Positions 26,302 through 33,705 of a DNA stretch of 64,000 nucleotides are shown here, in pieces (within the stretch, counting starts at the first letter, position 1; each line of letters starts with the position of its first letter). The notes under the pieces were generated by a model. That model saw nothing but the letters and a program-made list of their open reading frames with translations. It had not been told where the DNA came from and searched no databases. The translations under genes and the position numbers were made by a program. This stretch comes from Sinomonas sp. P10A9. Lineage in GTDB: Bacteria; Actinomycetota; Actinomycetes; Actinomycetales; Micrococcaceae. The DNA is taken from the NCBI RefSeq assembly GCF_041022165.1, contig NZ_CP163302.1, positions 682,001 to 746,000 on the forward strand, written 5' to 3'.

Positions 26302-26961
26302 TTACTGGTGAGTTCCCGGCTGGGCTGCTGCCGGGAGCGCCGGCACGGTGGCCGGGAGGGACGGGGTGGACGCCGGTACCGATGGCTCCGACGGCAGCGT
26401 GCCCTGGCCCGGGAGGGAGGACGCGGACGGCAGTCCCGGCGTGTTGGGGAGGGCCGCGTTCATGTCCCCGGACCCTGCTCCCTGGGCGGAGGCGGACTGG
26501 CCGGCACCGCTGCAGTAGGCGGACAGGTTGGCCTCGCCCTTCGCGGCAAGGACCAGGCTCTTGTAGCCCGCCGAGGCCGCGTCGAGGCTTCCCTGCGCGT
26601 TCGCGTGGCAGAGCCCGACGACGTCGAGGTCTGCGGCCCCCGACGCCGTGGCAGACTGCGCGGCGTGTGCCGACGCGTCGCTGGCGGCCTCGGAGGCCGT
26701 GGAGGTGGCCGAGCCAGCGGTCTGGGCTCCGCGGGCCTGGCTGTCGGTAGCGGCCTTTGCCGCCGCGGCCGCGGCGGCGGCCTGCGCGTCCTGGACAGGC
26801 TCCGGGGCGGGGGCGCCGATCATCTGGTGCGCGACCTGCTGGGCATCGGTGGGCAGCGCGCCGGTGTAGGCAGCGGTGCCGACGCCGCCAACCGTCAGGG
26901 CGCCGAGGGCGGCTGCGCCCGCCGCGATCTTGCTCGAGGCGAGCACGGTGAAGACAGACAT
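26302..26961 (-). CDS. Small secreted Ala/Ser-rich protein
   Basis: A 219-aa protein with an N-terminal hydrophobic segment (SKIAAGAAALGALTVGGVGT, residues 10-30), likely a signal anchor. A low-complexity Ala-rich coiled region (QDAQAAAAAAAAKAATDSQA) and a compact Cys-containing segment (VGLCHANAQGSLDAASAGYK, ANLSAYCSGAG) follow. The C-terminus is Pro/Ser-rich. ATG at 26961 follows AGGAG. Upstream of, and on the same strand as, the sigma/anti-sigma pair, with 126 bp between. Function unknown. Confidence 0.65.
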   Translation of the reverse strand: MSVFTVLASSKIAAGAAALGALTVGGVGTAAYTGALPTDAQQVAHQMIGAPAPEPVQDAQAAAAAAAAKAATDSQARGAQTAGSATSTASEAASDASAHAAQSATASGAADLDVVGLCHANAQGSLDAASAGYKSLVLAAKGEANLSAYCSGAGQSASAQGAGSGDMNAALPNTPGLPSASSLPGQGTLPSEPSVPASTPSLPATVPALPAAAQPGTHQ

Positions 26962-27092
26962 GGAAAGCTCCTGGGGGTTCGAGGCCAGTGGACAGGCCGC
27001 GCTGCGGCGGCCTACATGCTCTGAACCGACCCGCAGCACGGAAAGGTCACTCGCTGCGGAAAAGAATCTTCAGCGGGGCTGCGGACCAATAC

Positions 27093-27152
27093 TGTCCGCA
27101 GCGCGTCCGCGAAAGGTTCCGCCCGCCGTCGTGCGCCTCTAGCGTTGGCCGC
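27093..27152 (+). promoter_or_regulatory. Promoter-like element upstream of the VOC gene, shared with 29799-29856
   Basis: TGTCC, then GGTTCC (27115-27120), an 18-nt spacer containing CGTCGTGCG, then CTAGCGT (27139-27145), 7 nt before the ATG. The same blocks, with the same 18-nt spacing, occur upstream of the YCII/ECF42 operon. Confidence 0.5.
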
Positions 27153-27527
27153 ATGGACTGGAAACTCGAATTGGCCTTCATCCCCGTCAGCGACGTCGAC
27201 CGCTCGATCGACTTCTACGTCAACAAGGTGGGCTTCCACCTCGACTATGACCAGCGTGTGAACGAGAACCTGCGTTTCGTGCAGATCACGCCGCCCGGGT
27301 CCGCGTGCTCGATCGCGTTCGGCGAGGGCCTCGCGCCCGTCCCGCCGGGCACCTCGGCGCTCCAGATCGTCGTAGGCAACATCAACCAGGCCCATGACGA
27401 GCTCGCCTCGCGGGGGGTGGCCGTGAGCGATGTCCAGATCCTGGACTGGGGGCACTTTGTGAGGTTCGAGGATCCCGACGGCAACCGGTGGGCCATCCAG
27501 TATCTGCCGAACCGTCCCAACGGCTGA
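27153..27527 (+). CDS. VOC-superfamily glyoxalase/bleomycin-resistance-like protein
   Basis: A 124-aa single VOC module: beta strand LAFIPVSDVDRSIDFYVNKV, then VGFHLDYDQRVNENLRFVQI, and the C-terminal WGHFVRFEDPDGNRWAIQYL. The last has the Glu-containing FEDPDGN signature. It should dimerise to form two metal sites. Substrate not deducible. ATG at 27153 lies 7 nt after TAGCGT, so probably leaderless. The shared promoter element hints at common control with the YCII protein at 29959. Confidence 0.88.
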   Translation: MDWKLELAFIPVSDVDRSIDFYVNKVGFHLDYDQRVNENLRFVQITPPGSACSIAFGEGLAPVPPGTSALQIVVGNINQAHDELASRGVAVSDVQILDWGHFVRFEDPDGNRWAIQYLPNRPNG

Positions 27528-27559
27528 CCCGGGGCGGGGGAGCAGGCGCCCGGGGAGTG

Positions 27560-29737
27560 CTACTGGTTCCCGGCCAGCACCGAGGAGAGGTCGTAGTTGA
27601 CCGGCTCCTCGAGCTGGCCATAGGTGCACGACTCAGGCGTGCGGTCCTCCCGCCACCGCACCCACTGTGCGGTGTGGCGGAAACGGTCGCCCTCCATGTG
27701 GTCGTACCTCACCTCGATGACCCGTTCCGGGCGCAGCGGGGTGAAGGAGAGATCCTTGTTCGCGTTCCAGCGGGAGTGGGCCGCCGCCGTCGGAGTGCGG
27801 GGGATCGATTGGTCGCGGTTGTCGGGGGTCACGTCGGCGGGCTGCGCCCAGGCCCACGGATGGCCGTCAAACGTCGTGACGAGCGGCTGCAGCTCCGTGA
27901 AGAGCTCGCGGCGGCGGGCCATCGGGAAGGCCCCGATGACTCCCACCGAAGACAGCTGGCCGCCCGCGTCGTACAGGCCCAGGAGCAGGGACCCGATGGC
28001 GTCGGGCTCGTCCTTGTATAGCCGGTAGCCGGCGAGGACGCAGTCCGCCGTTCGCTCATGCTTGAGTTTGGACATGACCCGCTTGTCCTCGGCGTAGAGC
28101 TCTCCGAGGGGCTTGGCGATGATGCCGTCCAGGCCAGCCCCCTCGAACGCACTGAACCACTCGAGGGCCAGAGCGGGGTCCTTGGTCGCCTGGGTGAGGT
28201 AGACCGGCGGCTCGGCGTCCTTCAGCGCCTCCTCGAGCGCCGTGCGCCGTTCTCGGAAGGGACGCGCGACGTAGTCGACCTGCCCCAGCGCGAGCAGGTC
28301 GAACGCGACGAAGCTGGCGGGCGTCGCAGCGCTGAGCTTGGCGACGCGCGAGGCCGCCGGGTGGATGCGCTGCTGAAGGGCGTCGAAGTTGAGCCGATCC
28401 CCGGACGCGGGGTCGATCAGGATGATCTCGCCGTCGATGACGGAGTGGTCGGGCAGGTTCCGCACGAAGGCTTCGACGAGTTCCGGAAAGTAGCGGGTCA
28501 TGGGCAGGGCGTTCCGCGATCCGATCTCTACCCGGTCGCCGGAGCGCCACACGATGGAGCGGAAGCCATCCCACTTGGGCTCGTACAGGAAGTCGCCTTC
28601 GGGGAGCTTCTTCACCGGCTTCGCCAGCATCGGCCCGTACGGAGGCGCGATGGCGGTGCCCCACTCGGCGTCCCGTTCCGCCTTCGGCGCCGTGTATTCG
28701 GAGTCCGCACGGTCAGCCTTGCGCCGGCTCGGCGGGACCCGCGGCGGTTCGCCGGGCATCTTGGGGTAGTCGGGCGGGAAATTGAGCTCACCGAGTCCGC
28801 GTTCGAGGTCCTGTTCCCACAGGGCCAGCGCGCCAGCGACATCGCCGGGAGCGGCGTCGATGTCCGCCCACGGGCAGTCCCGCGAGGACAGGAGCGCCGG
28901 AACCGTGCGGACCGTGAAGTCGCGAGGGTCCGCCTCGGCCAGCTCGTCCCACGTCAGCGGGGTGGAGACCGGCGCGTGCGGCAGGGGCCTGGGCGAGTAG
29001 GCGGCGGCGATCGTGCGGTCGCGGTTGGCCTGATTGAAGTCGACGAAGACGCGTTCGCCGCGCTCCTCCTTCCACCAGGACGTCGTCACCAGTTCCGGCA
29101 TGCGCCGCTCCAACTCGCGTGCGATGCCGATGACGGCGTGCCGCACATCCTGGAACTCGTGCGTGGGCCGGATGCGCGCGTAGACGTGGACCCCCCGATT
29201 GCCTGAAATCTTCGCATAGGCGGTGAGGCCGGCCTCTGCCATGACCTCGCGCAGGGCCTGGGCCGCGATGACGGCGTCGCCGAACGCCCGGCCGGGCTGG
29301 GGGTCCAGATCGATGCGGAGCTCGTCCGGGTTGTCCAGATTGGCCGTGCGCACCGGCCACGGGTGGAACGTGACCGTTCCCATCTGTGCCGCCCACGCGA
29401 GCGCAGCGGGTTCATCGAAGACGAGCTGGTCGTGACGCCGATGCGACGGGTAGGTGCACGTCACAGTCCTCAGGTATGGCGGCGCGCCACGCGGCGGACG
29501 CTTCGAGAAGAACTCCTCGCCCTCGATCCCCTCTGGAAAGCGCTGCAGCGTCATGGGCCTATCGCCGTTGAGGTGCAGGAACGGGGATGCCACCGCGATC
29601 AGGTACTGGGCCAGGTCGCGTTTGGTGATGGGTCCGCCGCCCTCGACGCCGGGCCACAGCACCTTGTTGGGACTGCTCAGCTTGACCTCTCGAGCGCCGT
29701 CGGGCCCGTCCACGTGCAGGATCTCAGAATCCGCCAT
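27560..29737 (-). CDS. ligD: LigD-type polymerase-ligase (POL-LIG fusion), NHEJ
   Basis: A 725-aa enzyme of bacterial non-homologous end joining. Residues 15-300 form the archaeo-eukaryotic primase-type polymerase domain: catalytic acidic pair D143/D145 in RIDLDPQPG, KISGNRGVHVYARI, RVFVDFNQANRDRTIAAAYS. Residues 365-725 form the ATP-dependent ligase: adenylated Lys K388 in YEPKWDGFRS, SVIDGEIILID, GLDGIIAKPL, and OB-fold end VIEVRYDHMEGDRFRHTAQW. The phosphoesterase domain of mycobacterial LigD is missing and no ku gene is in view. ATG at 29737 follows TACCGT by 7 nt. Confidence 0.94.
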   Translation of the reverse strand: MADSEILHVDGPDGAREVKLSSPNKVLWPGVEGGGPITKRDLAQYLIAVASPFLHLNGDRPMTLQRFPEGIEGEEFFSKRPPRGAPPYLRTVTCTYPSHRRHDQLVFDEPAALAWAAQMGTVTFHPWPVRTANLDNPDELRIDLDPQPGRAFGDAVIAAQALREVMAEAGLTAYAKISGNRGVHVYARIRPTHEFQDVRHAVIGIARELERRMPELVTTSWWKEERGERVFVDFNQANRDRTIAAAYSPRPLPHAPVSTPLTWDELAEADPRDFTVRTVPALLSSRDCPWADIDAAPGDVAGALALWEQDLERGLGELNFPPDYPKMPGEPPRVPPSRRKADRADSEYTAPKAERDAEWGTAIAPPYGPMLAKPVKKLPEGDFLYEPKWDGFRSIVWRSGDRVEIGSRNALPMTRYFPELVEAFVRNLPDHSVIDGEIILIDPASGDRLNFDALQQRIHPAASRVAKLSAATPASFVAFDLLALGQVDYVARPFRERRTALEEALKDAEPPVYLTQATKDPALALEWFSAFEGAGLDGIIAKPLGELYAEDKRVMSKLKHERTADCVLAGYRLYKDEPDAIGSLLLGLYDAGGQLSSVGVIGAFPMARRRELFTELQPLVTTFDGHPWAWAQPADVTPDNRDQSIPRTPTAAAHSRWNANKDLSFTPLRPERVIEVRYDHMEGDRFRHTAQWVRWREDRTPESCTYGQLEEPVNYDLSSVLAGNQ

Positions 29738-29744
29738 GCGCCCA

Positions 29745-29750
29745 ACGGTA
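29745..29750 (-). promoter_or_regulatory. Leaderless-type -10 box for ligD
   Basis: Minus-strand TACCGT, 7 nt before the ligD ATG. Confidence 0.4.
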
Positions 29751-29798
29751 GCCGCCGCAGCAGCTCTTGCGGCACCCCACGCTCACCCGAGCCCGCGG

Positions 29799-29856
29799 AT
29801 GTCCACGAGGCGGCGGTCCGCGGGAGGTTCCACGCGGCGTCGTGCGCCCCTAGCGT
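29799..29856 (+). promoter_or_regulatory. Second copy of the VOC-gene promoter-like element
   Basis: Carries TGTCC, GGTTCC (29826-29831), an 18-nt spacer with CGTCGTGCG, and CTAGCGT (29850-29856). It lies about 100 bp upstream of the YCII gene and divergent from ligD. Confidence 0.45.
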
Positions 29857-29884
29857 GGTGGCAGGGACCCGAGATGGTCTGGGC

Positions 29885-29911
29885 TGTCGATTGCGCAAGG
29901 TCGTACGCGTC
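29885..29911 (+). promoter_or_regulatory. Candidate ECF42-type promoter for the YCII-sigma operon
   Basis: TGTCGA (29885-29890), a 17-nt spacer, then CGTC (29908-29911). ECF42 sigma factors are reported to recognise a TGTCGA-type -35 with a CG(A/T)C-type -10, so this would be autoregulation. It lies 47 bp before the start of the YCII gene. Confidence 0.4.
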
Positions 29912-29958
29912 GGGTAGGTGAGGGCCAGCCCGGCCCCATCCTTACAAGGAGGAACACG

Positions 29959-30300
29959 ATGTCCGAATACCTGATCCTCATCTACACCGACGAGGCTCGC
30001 TTCCCCGAGCCGGTGGGTGACGAGGTCGATCCCAGCTTCCTGAAGTTCATGTCCGACAACCAGCACGTGCTGCTCGGCGGCGCCGGCCTGCAGCGTACTG
30101 GGACGGCCACGACCGTCCGCCGCGACGGTGACGGCAGCTTCGCCGTCACGGACGGGGCGTTCGCTGAGACGAAGGAAGCCCTCGGCGGGTACTTTCTCAT
30201 CGACGTCCCGGATCTTGACGCCGCGATTTCGGTCGCGCGGCAGATCCCGCAGCCGTGGGGCGGCGGGGTGGAGGTGCGTCCACTGCGGGTCCGGTCCTGA
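29959..30300 (+). CDS. YCII-family (DGPF) protein partnered with ECF42 sigma factor
   Basis: A 113-aa ferredoxin-like-fold protein: MSEYLILIYTDEARFPEP, HVLLGGAGLQRTGTATTVRR, ALGGYFLIDVPDLDAAISVA and PWGGGVEVRPL. DGPF/YCII proteins are the standard partners and targets of ECF42 sigma factors; their enzymatic role is unknown. ATG at 29959 follows a strong AAGGAGG. The sigma gene starts 2 bp after its stop. Confidence 0.9.
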   Translation: MSEYLILIYTDEARFPEPVGDEVDPSFLKFMSDNQHVLLGGAGLQRTGTATTVRRDGDGSFAVTDGAFAETKEALGGYFLIDVPDLDAAISVARQIPQPWGGGVEVRPLRVRS

Positions 30301-30302
30301 CG

Positions 30303-31559
30303 GTGCCGACACGGGCGGAGGTCGCCGCCGCGGTGGCGGAGGCGCACAGGGCGGAGTGGGGCTTCGTCCTCGCTTCGACCCTCCGCTTCGCCGCGAGCAT
30401 CGACGAGGCGGAGGACGCCGTCCAGGACGCCTACGTGCGCGCCCTCGCCGCATGGGAGTCCACGGGGATCCCCGCCCGGCCCGGGGCCTGGCTGACGACG
30501 ACGGCCCGTCGCCGCCTGCTCGACGCGCGTCGCCGCGACGCGACCGCAGCCCGCCATCTCCCCGAGCTTGTCGGGCAGGACGACCCCGGCCCGGAACCCG
30601 TGGACCCGTCCGATGGTCCGTGGGGCTCGGACAGCCCCGCCGACGACAGGCTCCGCCTCATCTTCACGTGCTGCCACCCGGCGCTGGCGCCCGAGGCACG
30701 CGCGGCGCTCACGCTCCGGCTCCTGTGCGGCCTCACGACGGCGGAGATTGCGCGCTGCTTCCTCGTCTCCGAGCCGACGATGGCGGCACGGATCACCCGC
30801 GCCAAGAAGAAGATCGCACAGGCCCGCATCCCCTACCGCGTCCCGAGCATCGACGAGCTCCCCGAGCGGCTGGAGACGGTCCTCGACGTGGTGCACATGA
30901 TCTTCACGGTCGGCCACACGGCCCCCGCCGGAGAAGACCTCGTGCGGGCCGATCTGATGGAGCGAGCCCACGAGACGGCCCGCCTGCTCCACCGCCTCCT
31001 CCCTGAGGAGCCCGGCCCCGCCGGACTCCTCGCGCTCATCGTCCTCACGGACGCGCGCCGCGCCGCCCGCCTCGGGGCGGACGGCGCGTTCATCCCCCTC
31101 GAGGACCAGGACCGCGCCCTATGGGACCGCCGGGCCATGCGCGAGGGGACGGCGCTCGCGAAGGAGGCGCTGCGCCGTCGCCCCCTGAGCCGGTTTGCGC
31201 TCATGGCGGCCATCGCGGCGGTGCATGACGAGGGGTCGAGTTGGGAGGCCACGGACTGGCGCGAGATCGTTGGACTGTATGACGTTCTCCTCGGGCTCTG
31301 GCCGTCCCCCGTCGTGGCGCTCAACCGGGCCGTCGCGGTCGGATTCGCGGACGGCCCCGCGGCGGGTCTCGCTGCCATGGCCCGGCTCGAGTTCGAGCCG
31401 CAGCTCGCCCGCTATGGCTACTTGGCAGCCGCCCGAGCCGACTTCCTGCGGCGCATCGGGAGGCTCGACGAGGCGCGGATCGCCTACGAGGAGGCGCTCG
31501 TTCTCACGGACAACGAGGTCGAGCGGGCCTACCTCGAACGCAGGCTCGGCGGCGGCTGA
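30303..31559 (+). CDS. ECF42-group sigma factor with C-terminal TPR-like extension
   Basis: A 418-aa sigma factor, far longer than the usual about 180 aa. Region 2 (residues 20-95: STLRFAASIDEAEDAVQDAY, ALAAWESTGIPARPGAWLTT) and region 4 (residues 115-170: LTLRLLCGLTTAEIARCFLV, SEPTMAARITRAKKKIAQAR) come first. The rest is a helical extension (LLALIVLTDARRAARLGADG, ALNRAVAVGFADGPAAGLAA, DEARIAYEEALVLTDNEVER) as in the ECF42 group, where it controls activity in place of an anti-sigma. GTG at 30303. Confidence 0.92.
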   Translation: MPTRAEVAAAVAEAHRAEWGFVLASTLRFAASIDEAEDAVQDAYVRALAAWESTGIPARPGAWLTTTARRRLLDARRRDATAARHLPELVGQDDPGPEPVDPSDGPWGSDSPADDRLRLIFTCCHPALAPEARAALTLRLLCGLTTAEIARCFLVSEPTMAARITRAKKKIAQARIPYRVPSIDELPERLETVLDVVHMIFTVGHTAPAGEDLVRADLMERAHETARLLHRLLPEEPGPAGLLALIVLTDARRAARLGADGAFIPLEDQDRALWDRRAMREGTALAKEALRRRPLSRFALMAAIAAVHDEGSSWEATDWREIVGLYDVLLGLWPSPVVALNRAVAVGFADGPAAGLAAMARLEFEPQLARYGYLAAARADFLRRIGRLDEARIAYEEALVLTDNEVERAYLERRLGGG

Positions 31560-31611
31560 GCAAGCGCTCGCCCTTGGGGCGGGCCCCCGGGGCGTACCGT
31601 CCGCCCGCGGA

Positions 31612-33705
31612 TCACCCCAGCTGGTATACCGTGGCGCCGCCGATGGTCTGTGCCGTGTAGTTCGCCTGGACCCACGCCGCGATCTGCGCAGCCGCATTCG
31701 AGCCGGAGCTGCCTCCCATGATGCTCGCGGGGATGAACCAGTGGATCTTCTTCTGCGCCACGAGCTGCTGGAACTCGGCGAGGGTGGGCGAGGGGTCGGT
31801 GCCGTTGAACCCGCCGAGCGCCATGACGGGCAGGCCGGACGCCAGCTGGTAACCGGCTGCGTTGTTGGATCCGACGACCGCCGCGGCCCACGTGTACGCG
31901 GACGCGTCATTCTGCAGGGCGGCCGTGAGCCCGGACGACGGCGTGCTCGCGCCGAGGAGCCCGCCGGCGCCTCCGCGACCGCCGCCCAAGCCGCCTTGGC
32001 CCGTGCCACCGGGGCCCGTCCCACCCGTCTGGCCGAAGCCCTGCGGGGCTGCGGCGCCGCCCTGGCCGAACTGTCGCTGGGCCTGGCCGAGCCCTGGGTT
32101 GAGCCGGCCGCGGCCCCCGAACCCGAATCCTGAGGACGGCCCGGCACTCACGATCGCGCCTGTGTGGGGGGTCGAGACGGTCTGCACGGTGAACGCGAAG
32201 GGCCCGGCGAGGGACGCGACGAGGGCGAGTGCCGCCGTCGTGCGCGGAGCCCACGCCACCCAGCGCGGGGCGAGGCGGGCGCCGAATGCGGGGGCCAGCA
32301 CGCCGAGGGCCGCGAGGATCCCCGCCACGACGAGGACGGGCGGCAGCCACGCGAGGAAGCCCGTCGCGCGGCCCACCAGGAGGGCGCCCATGAGGCCCGA
32401 GGCCAGAACCCCCGCGGCGAGCGCGGCGGCCTCGAACCGCGCGCGCCGGCGCTGCCACAGGATCCCGCCGCCGATGCCGACGAGCGCTGCGATGCCGGGG
32501 GCGAGGGCCACCGAGTAGTACTCGTGGATGATGCCCGCGGCGAGGCTGAATGTGAGGCCCGTGACGAGGACCCAGCTGCCCCACAGGATCACGGAGGCAC
32601 GCACTGGATCGGTGCGCGGCGCGCGTCGGCCGGCCCACAGGACGGCTGCGCCCACGAGGAGCGCGCTGGGCAGGAACCATGCGATCTGGCCGCCGAACGA
32701 GTCGGAGAACAGCCGCATGAGCCCGGTCTGGCCCCAGCCATTGCCGCCGCCCACCGAGCCGACCTCGCTGCCGTCGAGCCGGCCGAAGCCGTTGTATCCG
32801 AACGTGAGCTCGAGGATCGAGTTGGTCTGGGAGCCGCCGATGAACGGCCGCGCGCTCGCCGGAGTGAGCTCGACCGCAGCGATCCACCAGCCCGCGGCCA
32901 CGATCATTGCCCCAAGCGCGGCCAGCAGGTGGAGGAGCCGGCGCCCGAGCCCGTGCGGGGCCGCCCACACGTACGCGAGGGCGAACCCCGGAACCACGAG
33001 CAGCACCTGGAGCTGCTTCGTGAGGAACCCGAGCCCTAGCAGGACACCCGCGAGGACGACCCACCTCGCCTTCGCGTCCTGCACGGAGCGCACGGTGGCG
33101 TAGGCCGCCGCGGTCATGAGCAGCACGAGCAGCGCGTCCGGGTTGTTGAACCGGAACATGAGCGCCGCGACCGGCGTCAGGGCGAGCACGACGGCGGCCA
33201 GCAGGCCCGCGCGGTGGGCTGCGGTCTCGCTTCCGGTCGCTGGGCGGACGGCGCGCCGCACGGCGAGGTACAGGATCCACGCCGTGGCCACGCCCATGAG
33301 GACCTCGGGGACGAGGATTGACCATGAGCTGAGCCCGAAGACCCGCACTGACACGTCCGTGATCCACAGCGAGGCGGGGGGCTTGTCCACCGTGATCGAG
33401 TTCGCCGCATCCGAAGATCCGAAGAAGAACGCCTCCCAGTTCTGGCTTCCGGCCTGGGCGGCCGCCGAGTAGAAGGCGTTGGCCCAGCCGTTCGCCGAGA
33501 GGTTCCACAGGTAGAGCGCGGCCATCGCCACAAGCACGACGACGAGTTCCAGCCGCCGCCGGACGGCTCCGGCCGCCGCAGCCGGCCGCACCGCTGAACC
33601 CGCGAGACGTGACCTCCAGGAGGTGACTCCCAGACGGGGCGGGCGGGGCGTCCGACCCCCGGTCGGGGTCGAGACGGGGGACTCGTAGTCGAGCGAGCTG
33701 GACAT
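31612..33705 (-). CDS. GT39/ArnT-like mannosyltransferase (YkcB-like), second copy
   Basis: A 697-aa polytopic glycosyltransferase of the GT-C fold using a lipid-linked sugar. The extracytoplasmic signature NSITVDKPPASLWI follows the first helix (residues 45-65), then MFRFNNPDALLVLLM and LGFLTKQLQVLLVVPG. About 12 membrane segments end near residue 520. A Gly/Gln-rich linker (about 530-600) leads to an exported C-terminal domain (GLPVMALGGFNGTDPSPTLA, WFIPASIMGGSSG, AAWVQANYTAQTIGGATVYQ). The ATG overlaps the stop of the first copy (ATGA at 33705). Probably modifies cell-wall or membrane glycopolymers. Confidence 0.88.
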   Translation of the reverse strand: MSSSLDYESPVSTPTGGRTPRPPRLGVTSWRSRLAGSAVRPAAAAGAVRRRLELVVVLVAMAALYLWNLSANGWANAFYSAAAQAGSQNWEAFFFGSSDAANSITVDKPPASLWITDVSVRVFGLSSWSILVPEVLMGVATAWILYLAVRRAVRPATGSETAAHRAGLLAAVVLALTPVAALMFRFNNPDALLVLLMTAAAYATVRSVQDAKARWVVLAGVLLGLGFLTKQLQVLLVVPGFALAYVWAAPHGLGRRLLHLLAALGAMIVAAGWWIAAVELTPASARPFIGGSQTNSILELTFGYNGFGRLDGSEVGSVGGGNGWGQTGLMRLFSDSFGGQIAWFLPSALLVGAAVLWAGRRAPRTDPVRASVILWGSWVLVTGLTFSLAAGIIHEYYSVALAPGIAALVGIGGGILWQRRRARFEAAALAAGVLASGLMGALLVGRATGFLAWLPPVLVVAGILAALGVLAPAFGARLAPRWVAWAPRTTAALALVASLAGPFAFTVQTVSTPHTGAIVSAGPSSGFGFGGRGRLNPGLGQAQRQFGQGGAAAPQGFGQTGGTGPGGTGQGGLGGGRGGAGGLLGASTPSSGLTAALQNDASAYTWAAAVVGSNNAAGYQLASGLPVMALGGFNGTDPSPTLAEFQQLVAQKKIHWFIPASIMGGSSGSNAAAQIAAWVQANYTAQTIGGATVYQLG

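Noticed and set aside
28058..29206. 382-codon plus-strand frame opposite ligD
   Set aside because: Antisense shadow of a clear polymerase-ligase gene; composition is Arg/Val/Gly-rich and no family is recognisable.
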